Made by a program: the position numbers and the translations under genes. A stretch of DNA of 42,224 bases from Actinotalea ferrariae. Lineage in GTDB: Bacteria > Actinomycetota > Actinomycetes > Actinomycetales > Cellulomonadaceae. The DNA lies in NCBI RefSeq assembly GCF_019733465.1, contig NZ_JACVQL010000053.1, positions 1 through 42,224 on the forward strand. Reading direction: 5' to 3'. The notes below the pieces were generated by a model. That model had not been told where the DNA came from, did no database searches, and saw nothing but the letters and a program-made list of their open reading frames with translations. The stretch's first letter is position 1. Each line of letters opens with the position of its first letter. Positions 9,004-18,740 of the stretch are shown piece by piece.

Positions 9004-10769
9004 GCGCGGTCGTCCCGCCGGCGCACCGCCCGTGCGGCGCGAGCGACCCGCTCTCGGAAGGGCGCGTCCGCGGCCTGGGCCCGGGGTGCCCCCGGCGGCC
9101 CGGTCGGCGGGACCGTGGATGCCTCCGTCGACGTCTGGCCGCTGTCGGCGAGCATGCTCGTCACCTGGGCCGTGACCCGGCTGGCGACCTGCTCGCTCAC
9201 GTGCTCCGTGAGGCGAGCGCGCAGAAGCAGGCGCTCGGCGCGGACCATCTCGCGGTGCTCACCACCGAGTGCGCGGGACGTCGCCACGACCATGCCGATC
9301 ATGACGACGCTGAACGGCAGGGCGATGAGCACGGCCACCGTCTGGAGCGCCACGAGGCCGCCTGCGACCAGGAGCGACACCGCGAGCAGGCCGCTGAGCG
9401 AGGCCCACACGACCCGGTTCCAGGTCCGCGGCTCGGGGTCGCCGCCCGCGGCGAGCATCGCGACGACGAGCGAGCCGGAGTCCGACGAGGTGATGAAGAA
9501 CAGCGCGATGAGGACGATCGCGATCACCGAGAGCACGGAGCCCCACGGCAGGCCGCCGAGGAGGTCGAACAGGGCGTTCTCGGGGACGACCGAGCCGTCC
9601 TCGCCCACAAGCCCGCCCTCGCCGAAGAGCTCGCGGTAGAGCGCGCTGCCGCCGAGCACCGAGAACCACAGGAAGGTCACGAGCGTCGGGACCAGCAGCA
9701 CGCCGACGACGAACTGCCGGACCGTGCGCCCGCGCGAGATGCGCGCGATGAACACGCCCACGAAGGGCGCCCACGAGATCCACCAGCCCCAATAGAACGT
9801 CGTCCACGCGGCCTGCCACGCCTCGCCCTCGGCGCCGGCGAACGCGCTGACGTTGAACGTCAACGGCAGGACCTGGGCCAGGTAGGTGCCGATCGACTGC
9901 ACGAACTCGCGGAGCAGGAAGAGCGTCGGTCCCAGGAGCAGGACCACGACCATGAGGATGCCCGCGGTCGTCACGTTGATGTTCGACAGCCACTTGAGGC
10001 CACGGTCGAGGCCCGAGACGACCGACACCATCGCGAGCAGCGCGATGACGACGATGAGCACGACCTGGACGCCGACCGACGAGTCGATCACGCCGATGTG
10101 CTCGAGCCCGGCCGAGATCTGCAGCACCCCGAGGCCGAGCGAGGTCGCGACGCCGAAGACGGTCCCGACGAGGGCGGCGACGTCGATGGCGTCGCCGAGC
10201 CGGCCCTTGACGCGGTCGCCGAGCAGGGGTTCGAGCGCCCAGCGGATCGAGACCGGCCGGCCCTTGCGGTGGATCGCGTAGGCGAGCGAGAGCCCGACGA
10301 CGACGTAGATCGCCCACGCGTGCACACCCCAGTGCACGTAGGTCTGCGCGACGGCCGTCTGCGCGAGCGTCTCGGGCGTGCCGGTCACACCGGGCTTGGG
10401 CGAGGCGAAGTGGGACAGCGGCTCCGCGACGCCCCAGAATACGAGGCCGATGCCCATGCCGGCGGCGAAGAGCATCGAGAACCACGTGCCGAGCCGGAAC
10501 TCCGGCTCGTCGTCGTCCGACCCGAGAACGATGTCGCCGAGCCGGCTGAGCCCCACCCAGAGGGCGAAGGTCACGAACCCGGCGACGAGGAGCACGTAGT
10601 ACCAGCCGAACGCGCCGATGACGTTGGTCTGGATGCTCCCCACGACGCTCTCCGCCTGCGCGGGGAAGAGGATCGCGAGGAGCGAGACGACGACGATGAC
10701 GGCGAGCGACGGCCAGAAGACACGCGTCGCCACACCGCCGCGGACCGCGACGTTCGTGGGCTCAGCCAT
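9000..10769 (-). CDS. BCCT-family osmolyte transporter
   Basis: A 589-residue secondary transporter of the betaine/choline/carnitine family with about twelve membrane helices. The WGWWISWAPFVGVFIARISRGRT box and the WGVHAWAIYVV segment are hallmarks. The start is ATG 10769. The last roughly 90 residues form a charged cytoplasmic tail that could act as an osmosensor, as known for BetP; that is inference. The exact substrate cannot be read from the sequence. It overlaps mshB by 4 bases, an odd functional pairing that may only reflect shared stress use. Confidence 0.92.
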   Translation of the reverse strand: MAEPTNVAVRGGVATRVFWPSLAVIVVVSLLAILFPAQAESVVGSIQTNVIGAFGWYYVLLVAGFVTFALWVGLSRLGDIVLGSDDDEPEFRLGTWFSMLFAAGMGIGLVFWGVAEPLSHFASPKPGVTGTPETLAQTAVAQTYVHWGVHAWAIYVVVGLSLAYAIHRKGRPVSIRWALEPLLGDRVKGRLGDAIDVAALVGTVFGVATSLGLGVLQISAGLEHIGVIDSSVGVQVVLIVVIALLAMVSVVSGLDRGLKWLSNINVTTAGILMVVVLLLGPTLFLLREFVQSIGTYLAQVLPLTFNVSAFAGAEGEAWQAAWTTFYWGWWISWAPFVGVFIARISRGRTVRQFVVGVLLVPTLVTFLWFSVLGGSALYRELFGEGGLVGEDGSVVPENALFDLLGGLPWGSVLSVIAIVLIALFFITSSDSGSLVVAMLAAGGDPEPRTWNRVVWASLSGLLAVSLLVAGGLVALQTVAVLIALPFSVVMIGMVVATSRALGGEHREMVRAERLLLRARLTEHVSEQVASRVTAQVTSMLADSGQTSTEASTVPPTGPPGAPRAQAADAPFRERVARAARAVRRRDDRA

Positions 10770-10802
10770 GCCGCCAGGCTCGCAGAGGAGGCCGCGGCGC
10801 GC

Positions 10803-10829
10803 ACGGCCGGGCGCAGGACGCCCGGCCGT
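10803..10829 (-). terminator. Hairpin after typA
   Basis: An 11-base perfect stem (ACGGCCGGGCG / CGCCCGGCCGT) with loop CAGGA lies 22 bases past the typA stop and before the BCCT gene on the same strand. There is no U-run, as is usual in GC-rich actinomycetes. It likely ends typA transcription. Confidence 0.65.
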
Positions 10830-10850
10830 CGCGGCCGCCGGGAGGTCGGC

Positions 10851-12761
<1,911 letters not shown>

Positions 12762-12825
12762 GCGGGACTCATCTCAGGAGAAGAAAGGGGGTTGTTCGGC
12801 GCCGCGTCGTCGGGCGCGCCGACCA

Positions 12826-12831
12826 ATCTTA
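12826..12831 (-). promoter_or_regulatory. Possible typA -10 box
   Basis: TAAGAT on the minus strand, preceded at 17 bases by GTGAGC (a 4/6 -35 match), sits 65 bases before the typA ATG. This arrangement would suit a housekeeping-sigma promoter. No experimental support. Confidence 0.35.
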
Positions 12832-12897
12832 CCTGCACGACGAACCGCGCTCACCCGGAGGGGCGAGCGGACGGCGAACGGGCGCTCGCCCCGAGGC

Positions 12898-12981
12898 GTG
12901 AGCGGCCGTGGTCGTGCGGTGCGGGCCGAGGCCCCTCCCCCGAGCGGTGAGCAGCCGTGGTCGTGCGGTGCCGGCCGAGGC
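12898..12981. repeat. 35-base direct repeat upstream of typA
   Basis: Copies at 12898-12932 and 12947-12981 (period 49) differ at two positions; the core is GCCGTGGTCGTGCGGTGC. The repeat lies in non-coding DNA between the typA promoter region and the broken ABC fragment. Function unknown. Confidence 0.7.
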
Positions 12982-13059
12982 GCTGTGCCGCCTGCCGTTC
13001 GCGTCAGTCCTGGTCGGTCCGGTTCTGCTCCTCAAGGCCTTGACGACGAAGCGGTCGAG

Positions 13060-13300
13060 CGGCGGCACGATCTCGCTCGCGTGTGCCCATCCGCGGCCTC
13101 CTCCTCGCTGCGGGCTGTCGCACGTCTCGCGCCGCTTGCGCTGCTCCGCGGGAGGCGAACACGGGGACGGCGGCCAGCAGGCGCCGCGTGATCTGCTCGC
13201 GGGAACCCCGCTCGACAAGCCTCCCCTGTGCATGACCGCGATCCGCTCGGGAAGGACCTCGACGACCGCGAGCTTGTGGCCAATGAAGAAGTACGGAGCG
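13060..13300 (-). pseudogene. Decayed fragment of a peptide ABC transporter ATPase C-terminus
   Basis: Reading right to left, pieces in different frames match the C-terminus of the intact double ATPase at 15192-17009. IGHKLAVVEVLPERIAVMH parallels its ISHDLAVVEILSERIAVMH. In another frame LVERGSREQI and RRLLAAVPV parallel LVEQGPREQIL and RRLLSAVPV. Then AEQRKRRE is shared. Bases aligned by eye are broadly similar, with small deletions that break the frame. No Walker A, signature or Walker B region remains. It is therefore a truncated, frameshifted relic of a second copy, not a gene. Confidence 0.8.
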
Positions 13301-13421
13301 CGTCCGGCCCGCGTCATTACCCTGGGCGTCTAAATCGAGGGTAGACGCGCCACTCCGCGCTCCGCCATGCTGTGCCCTGTCCAGCGGCAATCACGCCGGG
13401 ACGCGCCCATTTGGAGGTCAT

Positions 13422-13700
13422 ATGAAGATCTGGTCGGTTCTCATAGCAGCCGCGCTGGCGGTTGGCGGGCTTGTGCTTCCGGTGGCCGCAGCAGCTCCAG
13501 CGGCGGCGGGGGAAGTTACCTGCGTGCAGCCCGCCATGCACACCGTTAAGTCGGGCTGGCGGAAGGGATGGCGCTACATTGTCGCGAGCGGCACCTTCGA
13601 CATCATCGTTCACCAGCCCGGCGGAAACTACATGATGCGACTCAACAAGGGCACGATCTACTACTTCGAGTCGCCGAACACATGGATCAGCTGCGCATGA
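13422..13700 (+). CDS. Small secreted protein of unknown function
   Basis: A 92-residue protein with a good Sec signal peptide: MKIW start, hydrophobic core 5-22, Ala-rich cleavage area near residues 25-30. The mature part of about 62 residues has only two cysteines, Cys34 and Cys91, near each end and able to form one disulfide. It also has many aromatic and basic residues (GWRKGWRYIV, GTIYYFESPNTWISC). GGAGG lies 7 bases before the ATG. The gene is less GC-rich than its neighbours and is the only intact ORF in an island of relics, suggesting transfer. I do not recognise the family. A β-rich fold, inhibitor or bacteriocin-like role are all possible, none supported directly. Confidence 0.8.
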   Translation: MKIWSVLIAAALAVGGLVLPVAAAAPAAAGEVTCVQPAMHTVKSGWRKGWRYIVASGTFDIIVHQPGGNYMMRLNKGTIYYFESPNTWISCA

Positions 13701-13735
13701 TTCAAGTGCGGGGTTGACCGCCGTTCGGCTCCGCC

Positions 13736-13773
13736 GACGCGTCCCCGGGCCACTCTAGCCCCGGGGACGCGTC
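13736..13773. terminator. Strong 14-base hairpin after the secreted orphan
   Basis: GACGCGTCCCCGGG and CCCGGGGACGCGTC form a perfect 14-base stem around a 10-base loop, 36 bases after the stop of the secreted orphan. Symmetric and lacking a T-run, it could end transcription from both sides. Confidence 0.65.
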
Positions 13774-14002
13774 CCACCCCGCCATCCTTGGTAATAAGCA
13801 GCTGGGATCGTGCTACTACAGCCGCCGGGTGCGCACTTGCTCGAGCCCTGCACAATGGTCACGACGGGCCCGACGCGCCGGGCGGACGTGCCATGGCTCG
13901 CCGCAAGCGGATCATCAAATGTCCCCGCGGCGCGCATTGCGCCAGTAGCGTTTGGTTCGCCCGAGAACCCTCGTGGATGTCCAGGATCGTCGGGGTCGGG
14001 GC
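13774..14002. other. Non-coding stretch in the island
   Basis: About 230 bases of mixed composition with no reading frame that shows family motifs, a ribosome site or consistent codon bias. It separates the secreted orphan's hairpin from the IS3 relic. Confidence 0.5.
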
Positions 14003-14430
14003 TTAGTCGGCGACCTGACAGGCACTCGGCGCCCGAGTGAGCGCCTCATACAGGCCCGACCGGGCGATGCCAAGCACCCGGCAGGTCAGCGCGACGGACA
14101 CCCGTCGGCCGCCAACTTCCCGACGGGCCGGGCGATCACCCCGGAAGGGGGGATTCTCTCTAGCGAAGTAGGCACTGGCGCGCTTAAGGACTCGTTCTCC
14201 ACCTCTAGCACCCGGTTCCGCCGGCGCAGCTCGACCAATTCCGCGCTCGTCAATGGACCGTCCCTCGCGGGCCCGCGTCGACGTCTCCTGCGCCATCCAC
14301 CGTCCTAGGCACAACGCGCTGATGCCAAGTTGAGGCGCGACCTTCGCGACCGGGAACTGACCGCTGCGGGTCAGTCCACTGCTCGACCCCCAGAACCACG
14401 GCGGCCTGGCTGCAGCCAAAAGAACACCTC
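14003..14430 (-). pseudogene. Degenerate IS3-family transposase remnant
   Basis: Minus-strand pieces match the IS3-family OrfA/OrfB order. FPVAKVAPQLGISALCLGRWMAQ is the helix-turn-helix of OrfA. Then, in a shifted frame, SAELVELRRRNRVLEVENE is the leucine-zipper part. After another shift comes LKRASAYFARENPP, the OrfA end, followed by VSVALTCRVLGIARSGLYE, the OrfB start. At least two indels break the frame and the DDE catalytic domain is missing; the last frame stops at 14003. No terminal inverted repeats could be identified. It is a dead relic. Confidence 0.8.
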
Positions 14431-14639
14431 TTTGAGATGACATCGTCACCTCAGGACAGGTGTCCGGGATCGTGAGTCGGCTCGGTCCGCTTGCCGCCGT
14501 CGTTGACCTTGAGCGCCTCCACTGAGCCGTGGGCGTTCCAGTCACGCGGCGGCTGGTCCGCTCGACCATCAACCGTCGATCAGAAACCGCCCGGACGCAC
14601 CGAGCAACTACACCCGACGCGCGATCACCGCCCGCTACC

Positions 14640-15160
14640 TGTGGGCTCCTTGTCCACCTCTACATAAGGAACGTCGAGCAGATCCCTGACGGTTGCAGAT
14701 AGCACATCCGCGGCGGGAGCTCGGTCTACGAGCGAACCGCCCAGCGGACGAAGACCATTGCGCCGGGGTGAGCAGCATCTACTTGCACTCCGCGGCCGAT
14801 GGGATCGCCCACCTGGCCCACACCGAGCACTCGCCTGACGAGAAGACACCGTGATTGAGCTGTTCGACTGCGCGAGGGCGCTCTTCGCGGCTCACGGCAT
14901 CCACCGACCGGTCTGAGGGATCATTGACGCCCGCGGTAACGCCGGGTTCGCCCCCGCCACGAGCGAATCCGGCCCAACACACCGGGCACAACGGCGAGGT
15001 CGGGCGCTACAACCCATTCTCGCCCGGGAGCCCCCTCCGCGCCCCGGACTAAGTCTCAGTGACCGAACGAGCCGCCGCGATCCAAGTCCCAAATTCCACG
15101 ACGAGGGCCATCGACGTCACGACCGCCAAGGGCGACTGATCGCCATGCTCACGGCTGCGC
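14640..15160 (+). pseudogene. Degenerate IS481-family transposase remnant
   Basis: Plus-strand fragments in several frames follow the order of the IS481 DDE domain. GLLVHLYIRNVEQIPDG resembles LVHVDIKKLGRIPDGG. SSIYLHSAADGIAHLAHTE then PDEK (14771-14848) resembles the first-Asp region YLHSAVDGFSRLAYTE…DEK. ARALFAAHGI follows in a shifted frame. HTGHNGEVGRYN (14978-15013) resembles TPRHNGKVERYN, and TERAAAIQV (15062-15088) is the typical C-terminal motif. Stops and frameshifts occur throughout. Family matches are from memory of the pattern; a translated search would be decisive. The relic points opposite to the IS3 relic. Confidence 0.7.
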
Positions 15161-15191
15161 GGACCGCCGCCAATGCAATACGGTCGAAGAC

Positions 15192-17009
15192 CTAGGGGTT
15201 AGTGTCGGAGCGGGTTTGGATTCCTCCCCCGGCCGCCTCGATTTCGTCCACGGACACCACCGTCTTTCGCATGCCCGTCCGCGCAGCCGCCTCCTCGAGC
15301 AGACGGTCGCGCATCTCACGCCTCTTGCGCTGCTCCGCGGGATTTGGAACCGGGACCGCTGAAAGCAGGCGTCGCGTGTAGTCCTGCTCGGGCGAGCGCA
15401 GGATCTGCTCGCGCGGCCCCTGCTCGACCAGCTTGCCCTTGTGCATCACCGCGATGCGCTCGGACAGGATCTCGACGACGGCGAGGTCGTGGCTGATGAA
15501 GAGGCAGGCGAACCCGTACTCGCGCTGGAGCTCCTGGAAGAGCTCGAGCACCCGCGCCTGGACCGACACGTCGAGGGCCGACGTCGGCTCGTCGGCGACC
15601 AGCAGCTTGGGGGAGAGGGCGAGCGCGCGGGCGATGCCGACGCGCTGACGCTGGCCGCCCGAGAGCTCGTGCGGGTAGCGGTTGCGCATGCCGCGCGCGA
15701 GGTGCACCTGGTCGAGGAGCGACTCGACGCGGCGGTCGAGCTCGGCGCCCTTGGCGATCTTGTGCAGGAAGAGCGGCTCACCGATGGACTCGCCGATCGG
15801 CAGTCGCGGGTTGAGCGAGGAGCCCGGGTCCTGGAAGACGATCGAGACGTGGTCGCGGACCTGGCGCAGCTCCTTGCTGCCGATCCCCCGCATCTCGTGC
15901 CCACCGATGGTCAAGCTCCCGCCCACGACGGGCAGCAGACCGACGGCGGCGCGGCCGACCGTCGTCTTGCCCGAACCCGACTCGCCGACGAGGCCGACGA
16001 CCTCGCCCTGACCGATGGTCAGGTCGATGCCGTCGACCGCGCGGAACGCGGGGATGCGCCCGCGCTTCGGGTACTCGATGACGAGGTCCTTGGCGACGAA
16101 GACGTCCGCGCCGCCCTCGGCGGAGCCGTGCGCTGCGGGCCGTGCGCGCTCGGTGACGCGCGCCGTCCCGACCACGGTGTCCTGGGAGAAGCTTTGCGAC
16201 CCCAGGTGCGGCACGGCCGACAGGAGCTGCTGGGTGTAGGCGTGCTGCGGCCGGTTGAAGATGTCGTCCGCGGTGCCGCGCTCGACGATGCGGCCGTCCT
16301 TCATCACGAGGATGCGGTCGGCGAGGTCGGCGACGACGCCCATGTCGTGCGTGATAAGGACGATGCCGGAGTCGATGCGGTGACGCAGGTCCCGCATGAG
16401 CTTGAGGATCTCCGCCTGCACGGTGACGTCGAGCGCCGTCGTCGGCTCGTCCGCGATGAGCAGCTTGGGGTCGAGCGCGAGCGCCTGCGCGATCATCGCC
16501 CGCTGGCGCTGGCCACCCGAGAGCTGGTGGGGGTACTTGTCGACCGAGAGCTCCGGGTTGGGGATTTCGACCATCGTCAGCAGCTCGATCGCGCGCTCGC
16601 GCGCCTGCTTCGGCCCGATCTCGCGGTGCGTGCGGAGCGTCTCGATGATCTGGAAGCCCACCGTGTACACGGGGTTCAGCGCGGTCATCGGCTCCTGGAA
16701 GATGACCGCGACGTCGTTGCCGCGCACGTGGCGCAGGCGCGAGTGGCTCAGGCCGATGAGCTCGCGACCGGCGAGCTTGGCGCTTCCGGTCGCCCGGCCG
16801 TTCGCCGGCAGCAGGCCGATGAGCGACATGGAGGACTGCGTCTTGCCCGAGCCGGACTCGCCGACGATCGCCAGGACCTCGCCCGGCCGCACCTCGTAGG
16901 ACACGTCGACGGCGGCGGGGTACCACTCGCCGTCGACCCAGAAGTCCACGCCGAGGTTGTCGACGGCGAGGATCGGCTCGGTCGCCGGGGCGGTCGTCTC
17001 AGTGGTCAC
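15192..17009 (-). CDS. Peptide ABC transporter fused double ATPase (DppD-DppF type)
   Basis: A 605-residue cytoplasmic protein made of two ABC ATPase domains, powering uptake through the permeases at 17727-20266. First domain: Walker A GESGSGKT 50-57, signature LSGGQRQR 163-170, Walker B LLIADEPT 183-190. Second: GESGSGKT 342-349, LSGGQRQR 449-456, LLVADEPT 469-476. Each is followed by the oligopeptide-type extension (QLLSAVP; RRLLSAVPVPNPAEQRKRR). The GTG start has GGAGGA 8 bases upstream. It is separated from dppC by an opposite-strand gene, so it probably has its own promoter in the 97-base gap. A broken copy of its end lies at 13060-13300. Confidence 0.95.
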   Translation of the reverse strand: MTTETTAPATEPILAVDNLGVDFWVDGEWYPAAVDVSYEVRPGEVLAIVGESGSGKTQSSMSLIGLLPANGRATGSAKLAGRELIGLSHSRLRHVRGNDVAVIFQEPMTALNPVYTVGFQIIETLRTHREIGPKQARERAIELLTMVEIPNPELSVDKYPHQLSGGQRQRAMIAQALALDPKLLIADEPTTALDVTVQAEILKLMRDLRHRIDSGIVLITHDMGVVADLADRILVMKDGRIVERGTADDIFNRPQHAYTQQLLSAVPHLGSQSFSQDTVVGTARVTERARPAAHGSAEGGADVFVAKDLVIEYPKRGRIPAFRAVDGIDLTIGQGEVVGLVGESGSGKTTVGRAAVGLLPVVGGSLTIGGHEMRGIGSKELRQVRDHVSIVFQDPGSSLNPRLPIGESIGEPLFLHKIAKGAELDRRVESLLDQVHLARGMRNRYPHELSGGQRQRVGIARALALSPKLLVADEPTSALDVSVQARVLELFQELQREYGFACLFISHDLAVVEILSERIAVMHKGKLVEQGPREQILRSPEQDYTRRLLSAVPVPNPAEQRKRREMRDRLLEEAAARTGMRKTVVSVDEIEAAGGGIQTRSDTNP

Positions 17010-17106
17010 GGGTCATTCCTCCGGTCACGGGGGCGGCGCTGTCGCCGTGCTGCAGGTGCCGGCCCGCTGTGCGGGCGCGACCGGCGCGGTCTGGGAAACT
17101 GGCGGG

Positions 17107-17736
17107 GTGGACGAGACGACTCAGGTGTTCCGGCCGACGTCGGGCCGATGGCTTGCCGGCACCGTGGCGGCGCTCGCCGCCTTCGGTCTCGTGAGCCTGG
17201 TGGTCGAGGGCGAGCCGGCCGAGGTGCTGCGCTACGGGTCCGTGCTGGTGCTCGTCGCGGCGCTCGTGTGGGCGGCCTACTGGCTGCCCGCGGTCGAGGT
17301 CTCCGCGGCCGGCGTCACCCTGCGCAACGTGCTGCGGACGGTCGAGCTGCCGTGGCCGTCGATCCAGCGGATCGACACCCGCTACGCCCTGACGCTCGTG
17401 ACCGCCTACGGGACGTACTCCGCCTGGGCGGCACCCGCCCCGGGCAACCGCCGCTCGCACCGGGAGACCCCGGCGGCCGAGCTGCGCGGCCTGCCCGAGA
17501 CCACGTACGGCGCCGGCGGCAGCGTGCGGCCCGGCGACCTGCCGAGCAGCCCCTCGGGCGCCGCCGCGGCGATCGTGCGCCGGCGCTGGGAGGAGCTGCG
17601 CGATGCCGGTCACCTCGACGACCCGCGCCTCGAGCGCCCCACGCCCCGCACCACCTGGCACCGGGGCACCCTGACGGTGCTCGGGGTGCTCACGGTGGCG
17701 ACCGTGGTCGCCCTGCTGGCGGTCCATCAGCCCTGA
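17107..17736 (+). CDS. Membrane protein with a bacterial PH-like domain
   Basis: A 209-residue protein with two early hydrophobic helices (about residues 14-30 and 38-54) and a final one near 190-207. In between is a PH-like core: EVSAAGVTLRNVLRTVELPWPSIQRIDTRYALTLVT, the pattern of actinobacterial bPH_6 (CFP-6-like) proteins. The GTG at 17107 is chosen because the membrane part begins just after it and upstream sequence overlaps the ABC gene. It lies inside the ABC transporter cluster on the other strand, and its last 10 bases overlap the end of the dppC-like gene. Function unknown. Confidence 0.8.
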   Translation: MDETTQVFRPTSGRWLAGTVAALAAFGLVSLVVEGEPAEVLRYGSVLVLVAALVWAAYWLPAVEVSAAGVTLRNVLRTVELPWPSIQRIDTRYALTLVTAYGTYSAWAAPAPGNRRSHRETPAAELRGLPETTYGAGGSVRPGDLPSSPSGAAAAIVRRRWEELRDAGHLDDPRLERPTPRTTWHRGTLTVLGVLTVATVVALLAVHQP

Positions 17737-18740
17737 CGCATCTTGCGCTTGCTCGGGATCTTGCGCTGCCGCGGGTCGAACGCGTCACGCAGGCCGTCGC
17801 CGATGAAGTTGACGCAGAGGGCGATGATGATGATGAACAGGCCGGGCCACCAGAACAGCCACGGGCGGGTCGCGAACGCCGACTGGTAGTCGTTGATGAG
17901 CTGGCCGAGCGAGATGTCCGGTGCACTCACGCCGAAGCCGAGGTAGCTGAGCGACGTCTCGAGGATGATCGCCGACGCCATGAGCAGCGTGGTGTTGACG
18001 ATGATCACGCCGATCGCGTTCGGCAGCATGTGCTTGAACATGATGCGGCCGTTGCTCGCACCCGCCACGCGGGCGGCGTCGACGAATTCGCGCTCGCGTA
18101 GGGAGAGGAAGTCGCCCCGCACGAGGCGCGACATCGTGGTCCACGTCACGAGTCCCAGAGCGAGGCCGAGGAGCACCGCGTTGCCCCCACCGAAGGCCTT
18201 CCCGAGGACGGCGCCCACCACGATGATCGGGATCGTGATGACCATGTCGGTGAGGCGCATGAGGAAGGTGTCGACGCGACCGCGGAAGAAGCCGGAGAGC
18301 GCCCCGAACGTGATCCCGATCGTCGTCGCGAGCACACCGATGAGCACCATGACCAAGAGCGAGCGCTGCGTGCCGAACATCACGCGCGCGAAGAGGTCAC
18401 GGCCGATGTCGTCCTGACCGAACGGGTGGGCGCCGATGGTGATCCCGTCGAGCCCGACTTGCAGCGTCGGGCGGCCTCCGGGGATCGCCGTCGGGTGCGT
18501 GCGGATGTGGTCGAACTGCCACCAGCCGTCGATCGGGCCGATGCCGATGGACGTCGTCGCGAGCAGGATGACCAGTAAGAGCACCGCCGCGGCCGTCATC
18601 GCGCCCTTGTGGCGGACGAACCGGCGGAACACGATTTGGCCCTGCGAGAGGCCCTCGACCTCCTTGAGCTCGATGGCGTTCTCGAGCCGCTCGGTCGCGT
18701 CCTCCGGGGGCGGGGGCGTGGTAATGGGCGTCTGGGTCAT
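17727..18740 (-). CDS. Peptide ABC transporter permease (DppC type)
   Basis: A 337-residue inner-membrane permease subunit. The N-terminal region SQGQIVFRRFVRHKGAMTAA is the OppC_N-like entry to the first helix; about five more helices follow. The coupling loop REREFVDAARVAGASNGRIMFKHMLPN (EAA motif) would contact the ATPase. It ends with GDGLRDAFDPRQR, typical of DppC/OppC. The ATG overlaps the dppB-type stop by 4 bases, so translation is probably coupled. Substrate is most likely peptides, but could be another DppBC-type ligand such as an oligosaccharide. Confidence 0.94.
   Translation of the reverse strand: MTQTPITTPPPPEDATERLENAIELKEVEGLSQGQIVFRRFVRHKGAMTAAAVLLLVILLATTSIGIGPIDGWWQFDHIRTHPTAIPGGRPTLQVGLDGITIGAHPFGQDDIGRDLFARVMFGTQRSLLVMVLIGVLATTIGITFGALSGFFRGRVDTFLMRLTDMVITIPIIVVGAVLGKAFGGGNAVLLGLALGLVTWTTMSRLVRGDFLSLREREFVDAARVAGASNGRIMFKHMLPNAIGVIIVNTTLLMASAIILETSLSYLGFGVSAPDISLGQLINDYQSAFATRPWLFWWPGLFIIIIALCVNFIGDGLRDAFDPRQRKIPSKRKMRQG

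Noticed and set aside
4816-9639. Very long plus-strand open frame (about 1600 codons)
   Set aside because: It lies antisense to VanW, DUF6113 and MshB, reads as Ser/Ala/Arg low complexity and has no family motif; GC-rich third positions cause it.
12829-13317. A 162-codon minus-strand ORF as a real gene
   Set aside because: It mixes a short true ABC fragment with out-of-frame sequence; the homologous parts continue in other frames, so it is a relic.
13810-14040. Plus-strand ORF of 76 codons in the island
   Set aside because: No ribosome site, motif or codon bias; overlaps the IS3 relic.
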